Of a DNA stretch of 64,000 nucleotides, positions 54,013 to 64,000 are shown piece by piece (position 1 is the stretch's first letter; every line of letters starts with the position of its first letter). Under the pieces are notes generated by a model. It ran no database searches, was not told the origin of the DNA, and was given only the letters and a program-made list of their open reading frames with translations. The DNA comes from Typha latifolia (taxonomy: Eukaryota; Streptophyta; Magnoliopsida; Poales; Typhaceae), in NCBI GenBank assembly GCA_019914945.1, contig CM034100.1, positions 8,815,096 through 8,879,095 on the forward strand, read 5' to 3'. A program made the position numbers and the translations under genes.

Positions 54013-55482
54013 TGTTAAATTCATAATTGTAATATTTGTTATGTCAAAATTATTAAATTTTAATATTTTATTTTAACTAATTAATGTATTTTATATGTAG
54101 ACCTTTGATCAATTGAATCTCATTTAATTACTAAAAATGGTCAAATTTGGGCTCAAACCAGAATTAGGCTTAGTCACTACTAACCAACTAAATCTACCTC
54201 TCATCTTTCAAGTCATGCTTAAGTCAAACCATGATCTACTAATCACTTTTTTCCTTATCTAAATCAGAATGAGTCAAAATTCCTTTTTTTTTATTAAGCA
54301 ACAGATTTTCAGTAATCAAATCTATATCAAGTTGCAGAATTTTAGCAAGAAATTTTTACCTAATGTAGCAGATTTTCATCTCCAATTCAGCCAAAATTTC
54401 AGCAATAATTGTAGCAGTAAACAAATTTCAAATTCTTATTTTAGCAGCAATTCCAGCCAAGCAAATTACCTATCTAATGCAGCAGATTTCTAACATATTT
54501 CATGCAGATTTTTACTAGATTTCATGCACATATTTAGCAGATTTCAAACACAATCACAGCAGATTTCTAGCCGATTTGGAGCAGATTTTCATGCTCCAAG
54601 AAGTCTACAAATAGAAGGGTTGAGAGCTAGAGAAAAATATCTTTTCTTATGTATTTTCTGTTAAGTTTTTCTTTTGAGGAGGAGTTGTTTAAAATTCAGC
54701 ATTCCAACTTGCAATTATTTCAATTCAATTAACAACAATATAGCACATTCGAAGAAGTTTCAATCTTTGTAAGTCAGCAAAGTTCATATTATGATCTTCT
54801 TTTAGCGTAATCTCTTGTTTTTGGATTTGGATTTTATTTTTGAAAGAAGTATTCTACAACTCTCTAGTGCTAAATCTCATATTTATTTTTATTCAAGTTG
54901 TGTAATTAACTAGTAAAATGAATTTCTAATTTTCTTAAGGTTGAGGATGAAGCTTGTTGAGAACATTTTTCTTTTATTCTAAATCTCTTATGTGTTCTTA
55001 ATTGCTAAATAAGTTTTTCTTTCTTCTACTTTAAATTTGTTGTTTAGAATTTAGATATTAGTTGTTTTTCTTAAAAAGGATACATCTAATGATTTAAAAT
55101 TCTTACTCAATATTTTCTAAAAATGAAGGAAGAACGTAATTTTTATGAAAATTGAATTGTTCATTCAAAGATAATCTTCCGATCCACTAGTAATTGATTT
55201 CTTGGTGAATCATAGAAAAAGAAGAGATTTATATTATCTAATAGAAATGTGTTATCTACAAGTGGATTCCAAGACCTTATTACTCACACTTAATTAAGAA
55301 AATTTGCAAGAAGGTTTTCTTTCTCCATAAATCTCCTAAACCCATTTTCCAACTAGGTTAAAATTATTTTTAAGATTTTCAAACACTTCAAGTTTTCAAA
55401 CAAGTCCTCGTGGGATCGATACCTTGCTTGCCGAACTACTCCATAGATTCGTGCACTTGCGAATGTTACTTAATTTGTCACA
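54013..55482 (+). repeat. 5' LTR of A1
   Basis: 1.47 kb. U3 holds many copies of 'gcagattt' (54300-54600). A TATA-like box (ctacaaatagaag) lies at about 54604-54616. The start is nearly identical to 63432-63924. Confidence 0.85.
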
Positions 55483-55491
55483 ACAAGTTTT

Positions 55492-55509
55492 TGGCGCCAT
55501 TGCTGGGGA
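55492..55509 (+). promoter_or_regulatory. Primer binding site of A1 (tRNA-Asp type)
   Basis: tggcgccattgctgggga, the Athila-type site with two transitions relative to the form I recall (TGGCGCCGTTGCCGGGGA). Confidence 0.85.
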
Positions 55510-56397
55510 CTTGTGTTGAAAACTATTTTGAAATTTTAAAATTAATTTTTCTACTAGTTGTTTAAAAAAATTTTAAAATTAGAAAAAGAAATCGAATTTT
55601 GTTCTTGTTTTGAATTATTCTACAGAAACCAAAAAACAATAGAGGATTGTGCTTAAAGAAAAGAAAATTGCTTAAAAATTACTCCCAGCGGAGTAATTGC
55701 TAATCTGTGGACTCGATTGGAAGGTTTGAATTTTCTTAACCTTACCCACGAATCTCCTCTTAGTGGATTCTAAACTGATTCTGTGTAATTATTTGTGCAT
55801 TCATATTTGCATAAAATATTTAGTAAGGGCACAAACCTCACCAAGATAAGGAATGGATTTAATCACCACATCATTGCCTACTTAAGTTAATCATCTCCTT
55901 TCATTTTAAAACCCAAGCCAAACTTCTAACTTAAAATCAAGTAGACGTCGGCCAAATGATTTCACATAGCTCATAGGAACCTCTCAAAAAGAGTTATCTT
56001 TTGGTAAGCCCAGTGAGCACCTTCCAAATTATAATGTCTAGGTAAATTCTGTCAAAAACGAGAGCCATACTAAGGCGCCTAAGGGAACTGGTATTCTGAA
56101 GAGGCCAACGCCCACCAGTATTCCTGAGAACTTACCTGGTTGTGATTTGGTAGGTCTTAACTAGTAAACCTCTAGCTTACTCTGAAAGGGAGTAGGAGCT
56201 CTCTAATTAGAAGAGAAGTAATTCTCTACAAGATTAGAATTGAAAAAAAAATTGCTTACTCTCATATTATACTTTAAAAACACAAACTATTGACTATGAT
56301 TTGCTTGGTAAGATTTGTGTTTGTAAAGCCTTTTTAAAAACTTAGAAATTGGTTAGGTTCGAGATAGTTCTAGTCAGCTTGCTAGGAAAAAAATGAC
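55510..56397 (+). other. Untranslated leader of A1
   Basis: About 0.9 kb between primer site and gag without a supported gene. Long leaders are usual in this lineage. Confidence 0.6.
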
Positions 56398-56964
56398 TTA
56401 AAACCATCAATCGGTTCATGATGATACCATAACTTTACATGAGCGATTTGCCCCTAATGGAACCCAACTTTCAAAATGCATTGTGTTACCTAACACTAAT
56501 GCAACTCATTTTGAATTAAAACCTGCCATCCTTCAATTGCTTCCTACCTTTTATGATAAGGAAAATGAGAATCCATACTCTCATGTTGATGAATTCTTGG
56601 ATATTTGTTCAACATTCAAATTTCAAAACTTTTCTGATGAATCTGCTAGGCTAAGGCTATTTCCTTTTTCATTGAAATACCAAGCAAGAGCTTGGTTGAA
56701 TCACTTAGAGCCTAACTCAATCACCACTTGGAGAGATCTGAACTATAAATTTGTGTCCAAATTTTATCCTATGCTTAAAACAAATCAATATAGATTGGCC
56801 ATCTCCACTTTCAAGCAGAAAGAGGAAGAGAAATTTCATGAGTCATAGGAAAGGTTTAAGGATCTTCAAATTAAGTGCCCTCATCACAATTTTGAAAAAT
56901 GGTGGTTAGTCCAGTATTTTTACAATGGTCTAACCGACACAAATCATAATCTGATTGAGTCCAT
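56398..56964 (+). pseudogene. gag: Gag core of A1
   Basis: Codons are readable from 'DTITLHERFAPNG' through 'NATHFELKPAILQLLP', 'SHVDEFLDICSTFKF', 'ARLRLFPFSLKYQARAWLNH', 'NSITTWRDLNYKFVSKFYPM' and 'KEEEKFHES', then a TAG where the lineage has Trp ('ESxERFKDL'), then 'IKCPHHNFEKWW' and 'VQYFYNGLTDTNHNLIESIS'. This is the Athila gag core in the correct order. It is cut at about 56964 by an N-family LTR fragment. The initiating Met could not be placed; the ATG at 56483 lies inside the homologous region, so the true start was upstream. Confidence 0.85.
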
Positions 56965-57485
56965 CAGTGGTGGGAACCATTGTCTTCGACCACCCATCGC
57001 CGAGAAGCGACTAGTGCTCCCTCATTCCCTTTCTTCTCTTCTCTCCCTCTCTCTCTCTCTCGTTCGTCGGAGCAGAGCCGCCGGCGAGAGGTCGGTCGCT
57101 GGCTGGCCAGCAGCCCAACCAGTGACCAAGCCCCTCCCTGTCGCACGGTCCCCTCCTCCCTTCTTTTCCTCTTCTTCTTCTTCTTCTTCTTCTTCTTTCT
57201 TTTTCTTTTTCCTTTCTTCTTCTTCTTCTTCCTCGGCTTCTTCTCCTTCTCTTTCTACATAGTGTTGGGCTCGGCCCAGCACTCTAGCAGGCAGTGATTT
57301 ACTATTTATTGATGTTACGTTATTTTATTTTATTTATGTTATTTATTTAGGTATTTCCTTCTTAATTAATGCAAATAGATTAGTTAGACATTAACTATTT
57401 TAATAATATTATATATTCTTCAATATGATTATTATTAATTATAATTTATATAATTAATAATTAATTAGGTATAAATATAATCACC
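56965..57485 (+). repeat. N-family LTR fragment inside A1 gag
   Basis: It matches part of N3 (about 43960-44640): CT repeat, 'gccgccggcgagaggtcgg', CTT tract, the 'gttgggctcggcccagca' hairpin and the start of the AT-rich body. Neither LTR terminus is present and no duplication was found. It looks like the remnant of a larger insertion after flanking deletions. Confidence 0.78.
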
Positions 57486-57860
57486 CAAATTTTTCTTAGA
57501 GGCCACAACAGCCTCAAATAAACCAATGAGGACCTCCAGGATTTAACCAATTTCGTCCTCCTACTTAGCCTGTCTCTTATGCCCCTTCTCTTAATCAATC
57601 GGTTATAGTACCTCAGCAACAACCATCCAACTTAGAAGCAATGATAGAGAAATTTTTCACTGGAACTAGTGCTAATTTGCAAATAATAGAAGCTACCAAT
57701 ATACAAAATTCTCAAGCCATTTCTGAGCTTTAACATCAAGTGGGTCAGTTAGCATCTAAGATTAGCATGAGAGAACAATGAAAATTTCCTAGTTAACCCA
57801 TTCCTAACCCAAAGGGGCCAATATGAGGTTAGCCAACCATCCACCTCAGGTGTGCACAAC
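57486..57860 (+). pseudogene. gag: Gag C-terminus of A1
   Basis: 'NQFRPPT', 'NLEAMIEKFFTGTSANLQII' and 'HQVGQLASKISMREQ' match the Gln/Asn-rich tail of Athila gag. Four or more stops. The zinc-knuckle region expected before it is missing, lost at the LTR-fragment junction. Confidence 0.75.
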
Positions 57861-59224
57861 GAATAAGTTCAATCAATCATTACCCTTAGGTCTGAAAAAC
57901 TAGTCAACAATAAGGTTGAAGTGCTAAATCATGAAAAATCTATCTCAAAGGGTGAAGAAATCTAAGTCCTGCAAAATAATCATGATAGTTCATTTGGAAC
58001 TATAACCTTTGACTCTAGCAACCCAAGTCAGTCTCTACCTAAGTCTAGAAATTCATCTGAGCAGACTTTTATTCCCAAAGCACCATTTCCCCAAAGACTA
58101 ACTAAGGCTAAAGTAGGAACAAACTTTAGTGAGATGATCGAATTGTTTAAGCAAGTTAAAATTAGCATTCCATTACTCGATGCCATCAAGCAAGTTCCTG
58201 CGTATGCCACATTTTTGAAGGATCTTTGCACTCAGAAAAGAAAATCAAAAGTGCAAAATACGGCATTCCTAGCTGAGCAGGTAAGTTCAATCATCCAAAA
58301 CAACATTCCGCCTAAGTTTAAAGATCCACGTTGTCCTACTATTTCGTGTGTCATTGGCAATCATGTCATTGATAAAGCCCTTTTGGATTTAGATGCAAGT
58401 GTTACTCTTTTGTCGTATTCAGTTTACAAGCAATTAGGTCTTAGAGAGTTGAAGCCAACTCAAATTAGACTCTCTTTGGTAGATCGTTCTGTCAAGTATC
58501 CTCGAGGCATCATAGAGGATGTTCTGATTACAGTAGACAAGTTTATTTTTCCTGTGGATTTCATAATCCTTGATACTGAACCTGTCTAAAACCCGAGCAA
58601 TCATATCCCTGTGATCTTAGGAAGGTCATTCCTAGCCACTGCGAATGTAGTCATTCACTATCAAAATGGGATTATGAAACTGTCTTTTGATAATATGACT
58701 GTTGAATTAAATATTTTTGATGTTAGCCATTAACCTCCTGAAACTGATAATGTTTTTGAGGTTGACATGATTGAAGGCCTATTAGAGAGCATAAATGAGA
58801 AGCCAAATGTTGAGGATCCTTTAGAAAAGTGTCTTTTACATTTTGACAGTGATTTTTATTGGAAAACTTCTTTTGAGGAGGTCAATGCATTGTTAGAATC
58901 TGCACCTCTTATGGATTTTAATAAATGGCAGCCAAAGATTGAACTTCTTCCACTATCTTCACCCCCAACTCCTCCGTCCATCATAGAACCTTCAAAGTTA
59001 GATCTTAAACCACTACCTGATACTCTTAAATATGTGTTTTTAGGCTCTTCTGAAACCCTTTCTGTTATTATAACATCTGATTTATGTAAGAAACAAGAGG
59101 AAAAACTTGTGAATGTCTTAAAAGAATACAAGGAAGCTATAGGATGGACCATAGCTAATATCAAGGGAATTAGTCCTGATGTGGTTATGCATCAAATCCA
59201 TTTAGAGGAAAATGGAAAAAAAAT
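57861..59224 (+). pseudogene. pr: Aspartic protease region of A1
   Basis: 'EMIELFKQVKISIPLLDAIK' and 'QVPAYATFLKDLCTQKRK' (58129-58240) are the Athila block before the protease. The active site reads 'ALLDLDASVTLLSYSVY' where the lineage has DLGAS, so the Gly after the catalytic Asp is changed. Then 'LKPTQIRLSLVDRS', stop at 58587-58589, 'HIPVILGRSFLATANVVI' (the flap/second motif), stop at 58731-58733. A linker with 'EKCLLHFDSD' and 'IIEPSKLDLKPLPDTLKYVF' leads to 'IGWTIANIKGISPDVVMHQI'. An 8-A run (59216-59223) marks the frameshift into reverse transcriptase. Confidence 0.84.
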
Positions 59225-60000
59225 CTCGTGAACTGCAACAGAGGTTAAATCCTATGATGAAGGATATTGTTAAAGCTGAAATGCTAAAATGATTAGATGC
59301 GGGTATTATCTACCCAATTTCGGATAGTGCATGGGTGAGTCCAATTCATGTTGTGCCTAAGAAATCTGGCATTATAGTAGTGCAGAATAAAAATGATGAG
59401 TTAGTACCCACTCGTGTTCAAACAAGGTGGCGTGTTTGCATTGACTACCGAAAACTTAATCTTATAACTAGGAAGGCTCATTTTCTCCTTTCTTTCATTG
59501 ATTAGATACTTGAAAGGTTAGCCGGACATGCTTATTATTATTTTTTAGATGGTTATTCTGGCTATAATCAAATCCCTATAGCACCTGAGGATCAAGAGAA
59601 GACCACATTTACTTGCCCCTTTGGAACATTTGCCTATCGTCGCATGCCTTTTGGGTTATGCAATGCTCCTGGTACCTTTCAAAGGTGCATGATTAGCATT
59701 TTCTCCGATATGGTAGAATAGTTTTTGGAAGTTTTTATGGATGACTTTTCTATCTTTGGATCATCATTTGATGAATGCTTGTACCACCTGTCTCTAGTCT
59801 TAGAAAGGTGCAAAGAGAAAAGCTTAGTGCTTAATTGGGAAAAATGTCACTTTATGGTGAAGAAAGGAATTGTTCTAGGACATATTATTTCTAAAGATGG
59901 GATCGAAGTCGATAAGGCTAAAGTTGACTTAATTTCTAACCTTCCATCACCTCGGACTATGAAGGAAATCCGATCATTTTTGGGTCATGCAGGTTTTTAC
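59225..60000 (+). pseudogene. pol: Reverse transcriptase of A1
   Basis: 'RLNPMMKDIVKAEMLK', stop, 'LDAGIIYPISDSAWVSPIHV', 'TRWRVCIDYRKLNLITRKAH', stop (59503-59505), 'YYYFLDGYSGYNQIPIAPED' (motif A Asp present), 'RRMPFGLCNAPGTFQRCM', stop (59719-59721), then the intact catalytic box 'EVFMDDFSIFG' and 'IRSFLGHAGFY'. All parts lie in one frame apart from the stops. The family assignment is strong; the enzyme is dead only through nonsense changes. Confidence 0.88.
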
Positions 60001-60540
60001 TGACGATTTATTAAGGATTCCAGTAAGATATCACGACCTTTATGTAATTTACTGGCTAAGGATTCTCAATTTGTCTTTAATGAAGAATGTCTTAAGGCTT
60101 TTCAATGGTTAAAAACTAAATTAACTTCAACTCTTATCATTCAACCACCAAATTGGGATGACCCTTTTGAGATTATGTGCGATGCATCTGACTATGCAAT
60201 TGGAGCGATTTTAGGACAACGGGTTAATAGGTTACCACATGTGATCTATTATGCTACTAAAACCCTGAATGATGCATAACTAAATTATTCCACTACTGAG
60301 AAATAGTTGCTAGCAGTTGTGTTTGCTTTAGACAAATTTAGATCCTACCTCTTAGGGTCTGAAGTTATCATCTATTCTGATCATGTAGCACTTAAGTACC
60401 TTCTCTCTAAAAAGGATGCTAAAGCCCGTTTAATTTGTTGGATTCTGTTGCTACAAGAATTTGATCATAAAATTAGGGACAAGAAAGGTTCTGAAAATGT
60501 TGTCGCATATCACTTATCTAGGCTTATCCTAGAATCATCT
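60001..60540 (+). pseudogene. pol: RNase H of A1
   Basis: It continues in frame: stop at 60001-60003 (TGA where CGA is expected), 'RFIKDSSKISRPLCNLLAKD', 'FEIMCDASDYAIGAILGQR', 'VIYYATKTLNDA', stops at 60277-60279 and 60304-60306, '[20 protein letters not shown]', '[20 protein letters not shown]' and '[17 protein letters not shown]'. This is the order of a Ty3-type RNase H with its first catalytic Asp in MCDAS. Confidence 0.87.
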
Positions 60541-61896
60541 TATGAATCCAAACCAATATCTGAATCTTTTCCTGATAAGCAGCTAATAAGTGCTTCTCAG
60601 CTACCATGGTATGCTGATATTGTCAATTATCTTGCTACTGATCAAATGCCTCCGCATTGGACCAAGCAAGATAAGTCCAAATTTTTAGCTGAGGTCAAGT
60701 TCTTTTTCTGGGATGACCCATATTTATTTAAGTATTGCCCAGATCAAATCATTAGGAGATGTGTGTCTGATGATGATTTTTATAAAATCATTTCTTTTTA
60801 TCATGATCAAGTCAGTCGGGGTCATTTTAGCTCTAAAAAGACTACTGCAAATTTTTTGCAACGTGGGTTTTAGTGGCCCTTTATCTTTCGTGATATTCAT
60901 GACTATTGCAAAGTTTGTGAGAGATGTTAAAGACTAGGGAGTATTTCAAAGAGGAACATGATTCCGCTCAATCTGATTTTAATTGTTGAAATTTTTGATG
61001 TCTGGGATATAGATTTCATGGGACCATTTCCAAATTCTTTTGGTTATGGGTACATTCTTGTTGCTGTAGATTATGTTTCAAAATGGGTCGAAGCCATAGC
61101 TTGTAGAACAAATGATCACAAAGTTGTAATCAAGTTTTTGAAAGACAATGTTTTTCCTCGTTTTGATACGCCGCGTGCCATTATAAGCAATGGGGGGAAA
61201 CATTTTTGCAATCAAGTTTTTAAAAGACTTATGCTTAAATATTCTGTCATGCATAAGGTTGCTACTCCCTATCACCCCCAAACTAGCGGCTAGGTCGAGA
61301 TATCCAATAGAGAGATCAAAAGAATTTTGGAAAAGACGGTTAACCCCACTAGGAAAGATTAGTCATTAAGGCTTAGTGATGCATTGTGGGCATATCAAAC
61401 TGCATTTAAAACTCCTATTGGGATATCCCCATATCGAATTGTGTTTGGTAAGGTTTGTCATCTTCCTGTAGAGCTAGAACATTGAGCTTATTGGGCGATT
61501 AAGCAACTGAATGTTGATCTTGATAAGGCACGTGCTCATAGGAAATTACAATTGAATGAGTTAGAGGAAATTAGAAATAATGCTTATGACTGTGCTAAAA
61601 GCTATAAGGATAAAATAAAACAATATCATGAAAAACATATATTGAGAAAATCATTTAGTCTTGGTCAAAAAGTCCTACTTTATAATTCGCATTTACATCT
61701 TTTTCTTGAAAATTGAGAAGTAAGTGGACGGACCCTTTTACTATATGCACTATCTATCCCTATGGAGCTGTCGAGATTGAAAACTCTAAAAATGGTGAGG
61801 TATTTAAGGTGAATGGTCAAAGGCTTAAACCATTTATAGAATTGCGCAATCGAGAAGTGGAAGAAGCACTTCTAGAAGATCCTAATTATCAAGGCT
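60541..61896 (+). pseudogene. int: Integrase of A1
   Basis: Zinc finger: '[17 protein letters not shown]' and 'CKVCERC' (about 60790-60930). Core: first Asp in '[20 protein letters not shown]' (about 60995-61050). The second catalytic Asp is Asn in '[12 protein letters not shown]' (about 61175-61210). The Glu is present in 'VEISNREIKRILEK', just after a TAG at 61291-61293. Then '[20 protein letters not shown]' and 'QYHEKHILRKSFSLGQKVLL', and, after a 1-base frameshift near 61705, 'LRSKWTDPFTI' and 'GEVFKVNGQRLKPF' (61713-61898). It ends without a chromodomain, as expected for Athila. Confidence 0.87.
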
Positions 61897-61898
61897 AA

Positions 61899-63417
61899 TC
61901 TCTATATCTGCTAGAGATTGTTTTTGTACATTGTTATTTGACTTTTTTATTTTTATTATTATATGTACAGTATTTGCAAGGAAGAAGCTTGTAGTATAAA
62001 TTATCCTTCTCAGATAAATTCTACTATTTTTTGTGCTTTATTTTCTTACATTGAGGACAATATAGAATTTAGATTGGGGGGTGAAATTTCATATTTTATT
62101 TTAGGTCTTTTTATTTTAGTTACTTGTAGTTATGTTTTGTTTTTCGATATTTTTCTATGTGTTTTTGCTCCTTAGAATATGTAGTGGTATTTAACAGGAT
62201 CAATTTGGTTACAAAGCGAGGATTAAACACGAAGTGATGTTTTGATTAAGCGAAGCATAAATCCTATTTTCTTCATTCTAATTTTATACACTTATTTAAA
62301 AAAAACTAATGGGACATGTATTTTAGTGATGCAATCCTCAAAATGTAGTCTTGTTATCATTATGTTTTCGAAATAAATGCTACGATCAGTATAAAATATC
62401 TGGTATTCTTAGTAATTCTCGATCTATCATCATAGAGTTTCATGCTAATTATTTAGGAGAAATTATACACTTATTTTCAGATCTCTCTACGGAGTAGCCC
62501 GGCCTTCGCGTAACCACTCGGAAAGTGTTCGCGTCAAAAGGCAGAGTTACCATCTCTAATTCATGGTTGTTAATTGGATACCGCTTTTTTGGTTCGAGGT
62601 GTGACGCCCGAGGGGTGCCCCATCACCTAGTGGCTAAATCCACTTGCAGAATCCTCGCTACAAGGACCATCTAGAAAGCAAGATAACACTAGCATTGCTC
62701 AACTATGAAATTTCAAGTTAAGTTAATAAGAAAATTAAGATTGTAATAAAGCATATTATACATATATACCTTGGTGTTCCGGTGTGATTCAGATTTGGAT
62801 CTATCTCCTTGTGTTTAATTGCAGCATGCTTTTCTATTATGATTTTGGGAGAATGAATAGTTTTAATAAGGGTAGAATGTATATTAATGCTAAATGAGAA
62901 GATAATTGGATACCTTGCCTACATTTTTTAGATTGATTGACTCTAGCTATTTCTGCTTTGTGTAAATTTACTAGTATTTACCTGTGTATATTCTTAGTAT
63001 GAGGTCTTGAGGGTAATTGCAAAGTTTGAGATTTACTGATCTGAGTGGATGTAATTGTCAGTATTCCTGGGTTGATTTTGCTAAATGTTGTTACATAATC
63101 AATAAGGAGCAAAATTTTAGGTGATTTTATTATTTTATTTTCAAGATTTTTTTTAATTACTTGAGTCTTGTATTTTCTTTCTTTTATTTTGTTTAATTGA
63201 CTTAATAAATTTTGTGGGTAAATTCACTACAAACCCTCACAAGACACAACTCGTCCATTAGTGGAAGCTAGGGGTTTAAAGGCTTGTTGCATATGCTAAA
63301 TGCAATCGCGATGCCTGCGAAAGTGAGTTAGAATTTTATTATAATTATATTTTTTTCTTTTTTTTTCTTTCCGAATTCTTTGTTCTTCTGTTTTGCTCGA
63401 GGACTAGCAAAAATCAT
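61899..63417 (+). other. 3' spacer of A1
   Basis: About 1.5 kb without a supported gene. In some relatives an env-like frame lies here; none is visible. At 62042-62083 the text 'cattgaggacaatatagaat' followed by a G6 run (gattggggggtg) resembles an extra polypurine tract known from Athila relatives. Confidence 0.6.
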
Positions 63418-63431
63418 GGTTTGGGGGTATT
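63418..63431 (+). promoter_or_regulatory. Polypurine tract of A1
   Basis: ggtttgggggtatt, directly before the 3' LTR start TGTTAAATT. Confidence 0.75.
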
Positions 63432-63924
63432 TGTTAAATTGATAATTGTAATATTTGTTATGCCCAAATTATTAAATATTAATATTTTATTTTAACTAAT
63501 TAATATAGTTTAGTTATATGTAGACCTTTGATCAATGAAATCTCATTTAATCACTAAAAATGGTCAAATTTGGGCTCAAACCAGAAATAGGCTTAGTCAC
63601 TATTAACCAACTGAATCTACCTCTCATCTTTCAAGTCATGTTTAAGTCAAACCATGATCTACTAATCACTTTTTTTTTCCTTATCTAAATCAGAATGAGT
63701 CAAAATTCTTTTTTTTTTATCAAGCAACAGATTTTCAGCAATCAAATCTCTATCAAGTTGCAGAATTTTAGCAAGAAATTTCACCTAATGCAGCAGTTTT
63801 TCATCTCCAATTCAGCCAAAATTTTAGCAATAATTACAGTAGTAAACAAATTTCAAATTTCTATTTGAGCAGCAATTCCAGCCAAGTAAATTACCTACCT
63901 AATGCAGCAGATTTCTAACATATT
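63432..63924 (+). repeat. 3' LTR of A1, interrupted
   Basis: It aligns over its whole length with 54013-54500. It stops at 63924 where T1b begins. Confidence 0.88.
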
Positions 63925-64000
63925 TGAAAAACCCTTAGACATAAGTATGTATCTAAATACTAGGCATTGATATCACTCGTTCGCTTAAGTAAAAGTCCGT
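63925..64000 (-). mobile_element. Copia-type LTR T1b, edge of a further insertion
   Basis: TGAAAAACCCTTAGACATA... is the reverse complement of the end of T1a (51115-51189), including 'gcgaacgagtgatatca'. The element runs out of the window. It is the youngest layer here, sitting inside the A1 LTR. Confidence 0.82.

Larger units (their letters stand above)
54013..64000 (+). mobile_element. Athila-type Ty3/gypsy element A1 (right end outside window)
   Basis: 5' LTR 54013-55482 (TGTTAAATT...TTTGTCACA), tRNA-Asp-type primer site 55492-55509, long leader, gag, protease, reverse transcriptase, RNase H, integrase, a 1.5-kb 3' spacer, polypurine tract (63418-63431) and a partial 3' LTR (from 63432). 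Gag, protease and polymerase wording ('MDDFSIFGSSFDECL', 'LVLNWEKCHFMVKKGIVLGH') is Athila-specific as I recall the lineage. There is no chromodomain and no env-like frame. It carries at least ten stops and two frameshifts, and an N-family LTR fragment sits in gag. Confidence 0.88.

Noticed and set aside
61963..62175. 70-codon hydrophobic frame, a possible env-like protein of A1
   Set aside because: Too short, no signal peptide plus transmembrane pattern typical of the env-like frames, and the AT-rich composition explains the hydrophobic residues.

Overview
The window is nuclear DNA of a flowering plant and consists almost entirely of nested, decayed LTR retrotransposons. Support for this: Ty1/copia and Ty3/gypsy gag-pol remnants; chromovirus chromodomains; an Athila-type element with the plant-specific tRNA-Asp-type primer site; primer sites of the plant tRNA-iMet type (TGGTATCAGAGC); plant-like TATA boxes; and a trace of a plant mobile domain (PMD/MAIN-like) gene. 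The species cannot be told from the sequence. I see no intact host gene, no rRNA or tRNA gene and no CRISPR array. Every retroelement reading frame is broken, so this looks like old heterochromatic DNA.

Layout. 1-1282: AT-rich DNA with an internal repeat. 1283-4775: copia-like element 'A' (minus), carrying only gag. 4776-6609: unclassified DNA and two related LTR-like copies. 6610-9222: gypsy solo LTR split by solo LTR 'N0' (6973-8882). 9223-14353: LTR fragments and a gag fragment. 14354-43501: copia-like element 'B' (minus), opened up by a large nest of later insertions. 43502-48077: PMD/MAIN-like pseudogene split by solo LTR 'N3' (43632-47048). 48078-54012: 'N4', a non-coding LTR element (LARD type), with a copia-type solo LTR 'T1' inside it (50186-51189). 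54013 to the window end: Athila-type element 'A1', whose 3' LTR is broken by a second T1 LTR at 63925.

The nest in element B can be peeled by target-site duplications (TSDs). B holds N1 (15172-35462, ATTTT) and G4 (35958-40457, CAATG). N1 holds chromovirus G1 (16075-31862, TATTT) and a gypsy solo LTR (32914-34439). G1 holds G2 (about 19055-27312) and G3 (28971-30482, TAATC). The 5' LTR of G2 holds N2 (19063-22922, CATTA), and N2 holds a gypsy solo LTR (21244-22248, ATGTG). Counting the PMD-like gene as host, this is seven levels.

The less expected signals are regulatory or structural. (1) The GC-rich head of the N-family LTR, best seen at 19100-20231, is a chain of at least 15 unrelated, mostly perfect hairpins. 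A second, covarying hairpin array lies in the body of the same LTR. (2) The palindrome GTTCGAAC, usually as GCGTTCGAACGC, clusters upstream of the TATA box in LTRs of several otherwise dissimilar copia and gypsy families. (3) Several gypsy LTRs end in tandem copies of their own tRNA primer-binding site, and TSDs show that these copies are inside the integrated LTR. (4) Core promoters have been tandemly duplicated inside individual LTRs.
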